This document shows, piece by piece, positions 62,857 to 64,000 of a stretch of 64,000 bases of DNA. Position numbers and translations under genes: made by a program. The stretch lies in NCBI GenBank assembly GCA_035048815.1, contig JAUCBN010000036.1, forward strand, positions 5,590,001 to 5,654,000. The letters are read 5' to 3'. The stretch comes from Abelmoschus esculentus. Lineage: Eukaryota > Streptophyta > Magnoliopsida > Malvales > Malvaceae. Below the pieces are notes generated by a model, which was given only the letters and a program-made list of their open reading frames with translations, did not search any database and was not told the origin of the DNA. The stretch's first letter is position 1. Each line of letters opens with the position of its first letter.

Positions 62857-64000
62857 TGTAATCATCGTTTTTGGTCCGGGGAGTCGCCACCAATCATTTT
62901 ACGATGCGATTGGAACACCAAAATTAAGTCTGCAAACCAGAGTTGAGTCTAAGAGTTTGTTACGCGTAAGGAAGGATGAGCACCCCTACAACACCCAAAA
63001 TTGGCACCTATCGGTTATAAAATATTTTATATGATCGAAAAATATAAATTCGAAGTTAATTTTATGATCCATAATTTTTAACCTGTAAAATAAATAAAAT
63101 AAGTTAAATAACGAAAATAATTGGGTTAAATAAAATAATAATAATAATAATAAAACATATAATAATAATAATAATATAACATACAATAATTAATATTATA
63201 ATTTACATACATATATAATTACTGTACATGTAATGATAATTACCTAATCTATATTTATATGGAAACATATATTAGCTTTAATATAAAGTCAAAGTTATAA
63301 TAGAATAACGTATATTAACCGAAACATATATAGTAATAATAAAACGATAATAATAATTATTATAATATTAATATGTATGATAATAATAAGAAGAAAGTAA
63401 TAAACATGGTAATAAATAAAATAATAAGATTGATAGCAATAATAAACATAATATTAGCATTAATAATAATAAAACGATAATAATAATTATTATAATATTA
63501 ATATGGGTCACCCTGCAATAAAAACAAAATTAAGTGGTTAAAAATATACAAAATAATGACTAAAATTGAATAAAAATTGAATATTAGAGTCAAAATTAAC
63601 AAAAAAAGGGACCAAAATTAAATAGAATGCAAACTGTGAGGCCAAAATGTAGGCGCACTGAGAGTACGAGAATTGCAATAACAATTTTCCTACTTTCACG
63701 GGTTACAGGCGAGTTCGGATCGGATGTGCGGGTTTGCTCCATGGATCATGAGCCAAAATGACGTCGTTTTGGGTCTTAAGAATTGACACCAAAACGATGT
63801 CGTTTTGGTTATCTCTTAAATATTCCTTTTTAACACAAAAAAACTCATTTGGCCCATAATTTCTCCAAAAAAAATATAGAGCATAGATCATATACTCTCA
63901 ACTCTCCGTCGTTCAGAGATCCATCACCATCGGTCACCGTGAGTTGTCGCTCGCCAGCGGCGGCGCCACCGTACACCGTCGTAAGAAATGAAAAAGTTTG
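62857..64000 (-). repeat. 5' LTR of Ogre-like copy 2 (continues past the window)
   Basis: It begins TGTAATCATCG on the + strand and is collinear with 48584-49770. The AAT microsatellites and a ~180-bp internal segment differ between the two copies. Confidence 0.85.

Larger units (their letters stand above)
48584..64000 (-). mobile_element. Ogre/Tat-like non-autonomous LTR element (copy 2), split by a nested chromovirus
   Basis: On the - strand: 5' LTR from beyond the right edge to 62857, a primer site complementary to tRNA-Arg, an interior, the tandem repeat array (60350-50840, interrupted), a polypurine tract (50348-50332) and the 3' LTR (50331-48584). Without the nested 8.3-kb insertion the interior is only about 4.2 kb and shows no protease, RT or integrase. 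A tRNA-Arg primer site and tandem repeats just upstream of the PPT are known features of the Ogre/Tat branch of Ty3/gypsy. The element must depend on an autonomous relative. The outer target duplication cannot be checked because the 5' end lies outside the window. Confidence 0.7.

Overview
This 64 kb window is nuclear DNA of a flowering plant, almost certainly a eudicot. Introns have GT-AG borders, the intergenic DNA is very AT-rich and full of nested LTR retrotransposons and MITE-like elements, and the three intact genes are typical plant genes. The style of the repeats reminds me of Malvaceae such as cotton, but that is a guess I cannot test here.

Only three genes look intact, all on the + strand. 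(1) An intronless mini zinc finger (MIF) gene at 22433-22720. (2) An 11-exon gene for plastid cystathionine gamma-synthase (CGS) at 37704-41671. It encodes 543 residues and keeps the MTO1 nascent-peptide arrest motif in exon 1. (3) A 3-exon SPX4-type phosphate-sensing gene at 42454-44786, 323 residues, starting 782 bp after the CGS stop. They serve unrelated processes (growth and hormone control, methionine synthesis, phosphate signalling) and show no sign of working as a unit.

The rest is mobile DNA. 1-2323: LTR-like sequence of a chromovirus-type element. 2324-6744: the 3' part of an Ogre/Tat-like element (169-bp tandem repeats, polypurine tract, 3' LTR) holding a solo LTR of another family. 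6745-12733: AT-rich DNA with MITE-like elements. 12734-15478: a small non-autonomous LTR element on the - strand. It has matching 259/260-bp LTRs, a tRNA-Thr-type primer site and a near-perfect 5-bp target duplication, and it carries a decayed, intronless fragment of the host gene for the PFP alpha subunit. 15479-28204: mostly AT-rich intergenic DNA with hAT-like and foldback elements around MIF. 28210-33777: a decayed Ty1/copia element (- strand) with target duplication AGGAT. 33783-37700: intergenic DNA with one MITE. 44787-48583: intergenic DNA.

48584 to the right edge is a nested pair on the - strand. The outer unit is a second Ogre/Tat-like, coding-poor element (3' LTR, PPT, the same tandem repeats, tRNA-Arg-type primer site, 5' LTR running off the window). 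Its repeat array is split by an 8.3-kb chromovirus (Tekay-like Ty3/gypsy) with target duplication TGCGC and stop codons that are mostly TAG.

The observations most worth following are the retroelement that carries a host metabolic gene fragment, the 169-bp higher-order repeat shared by two Ogre-like copies, and the TATCGATA-rich core of the chromovirus LTRs.
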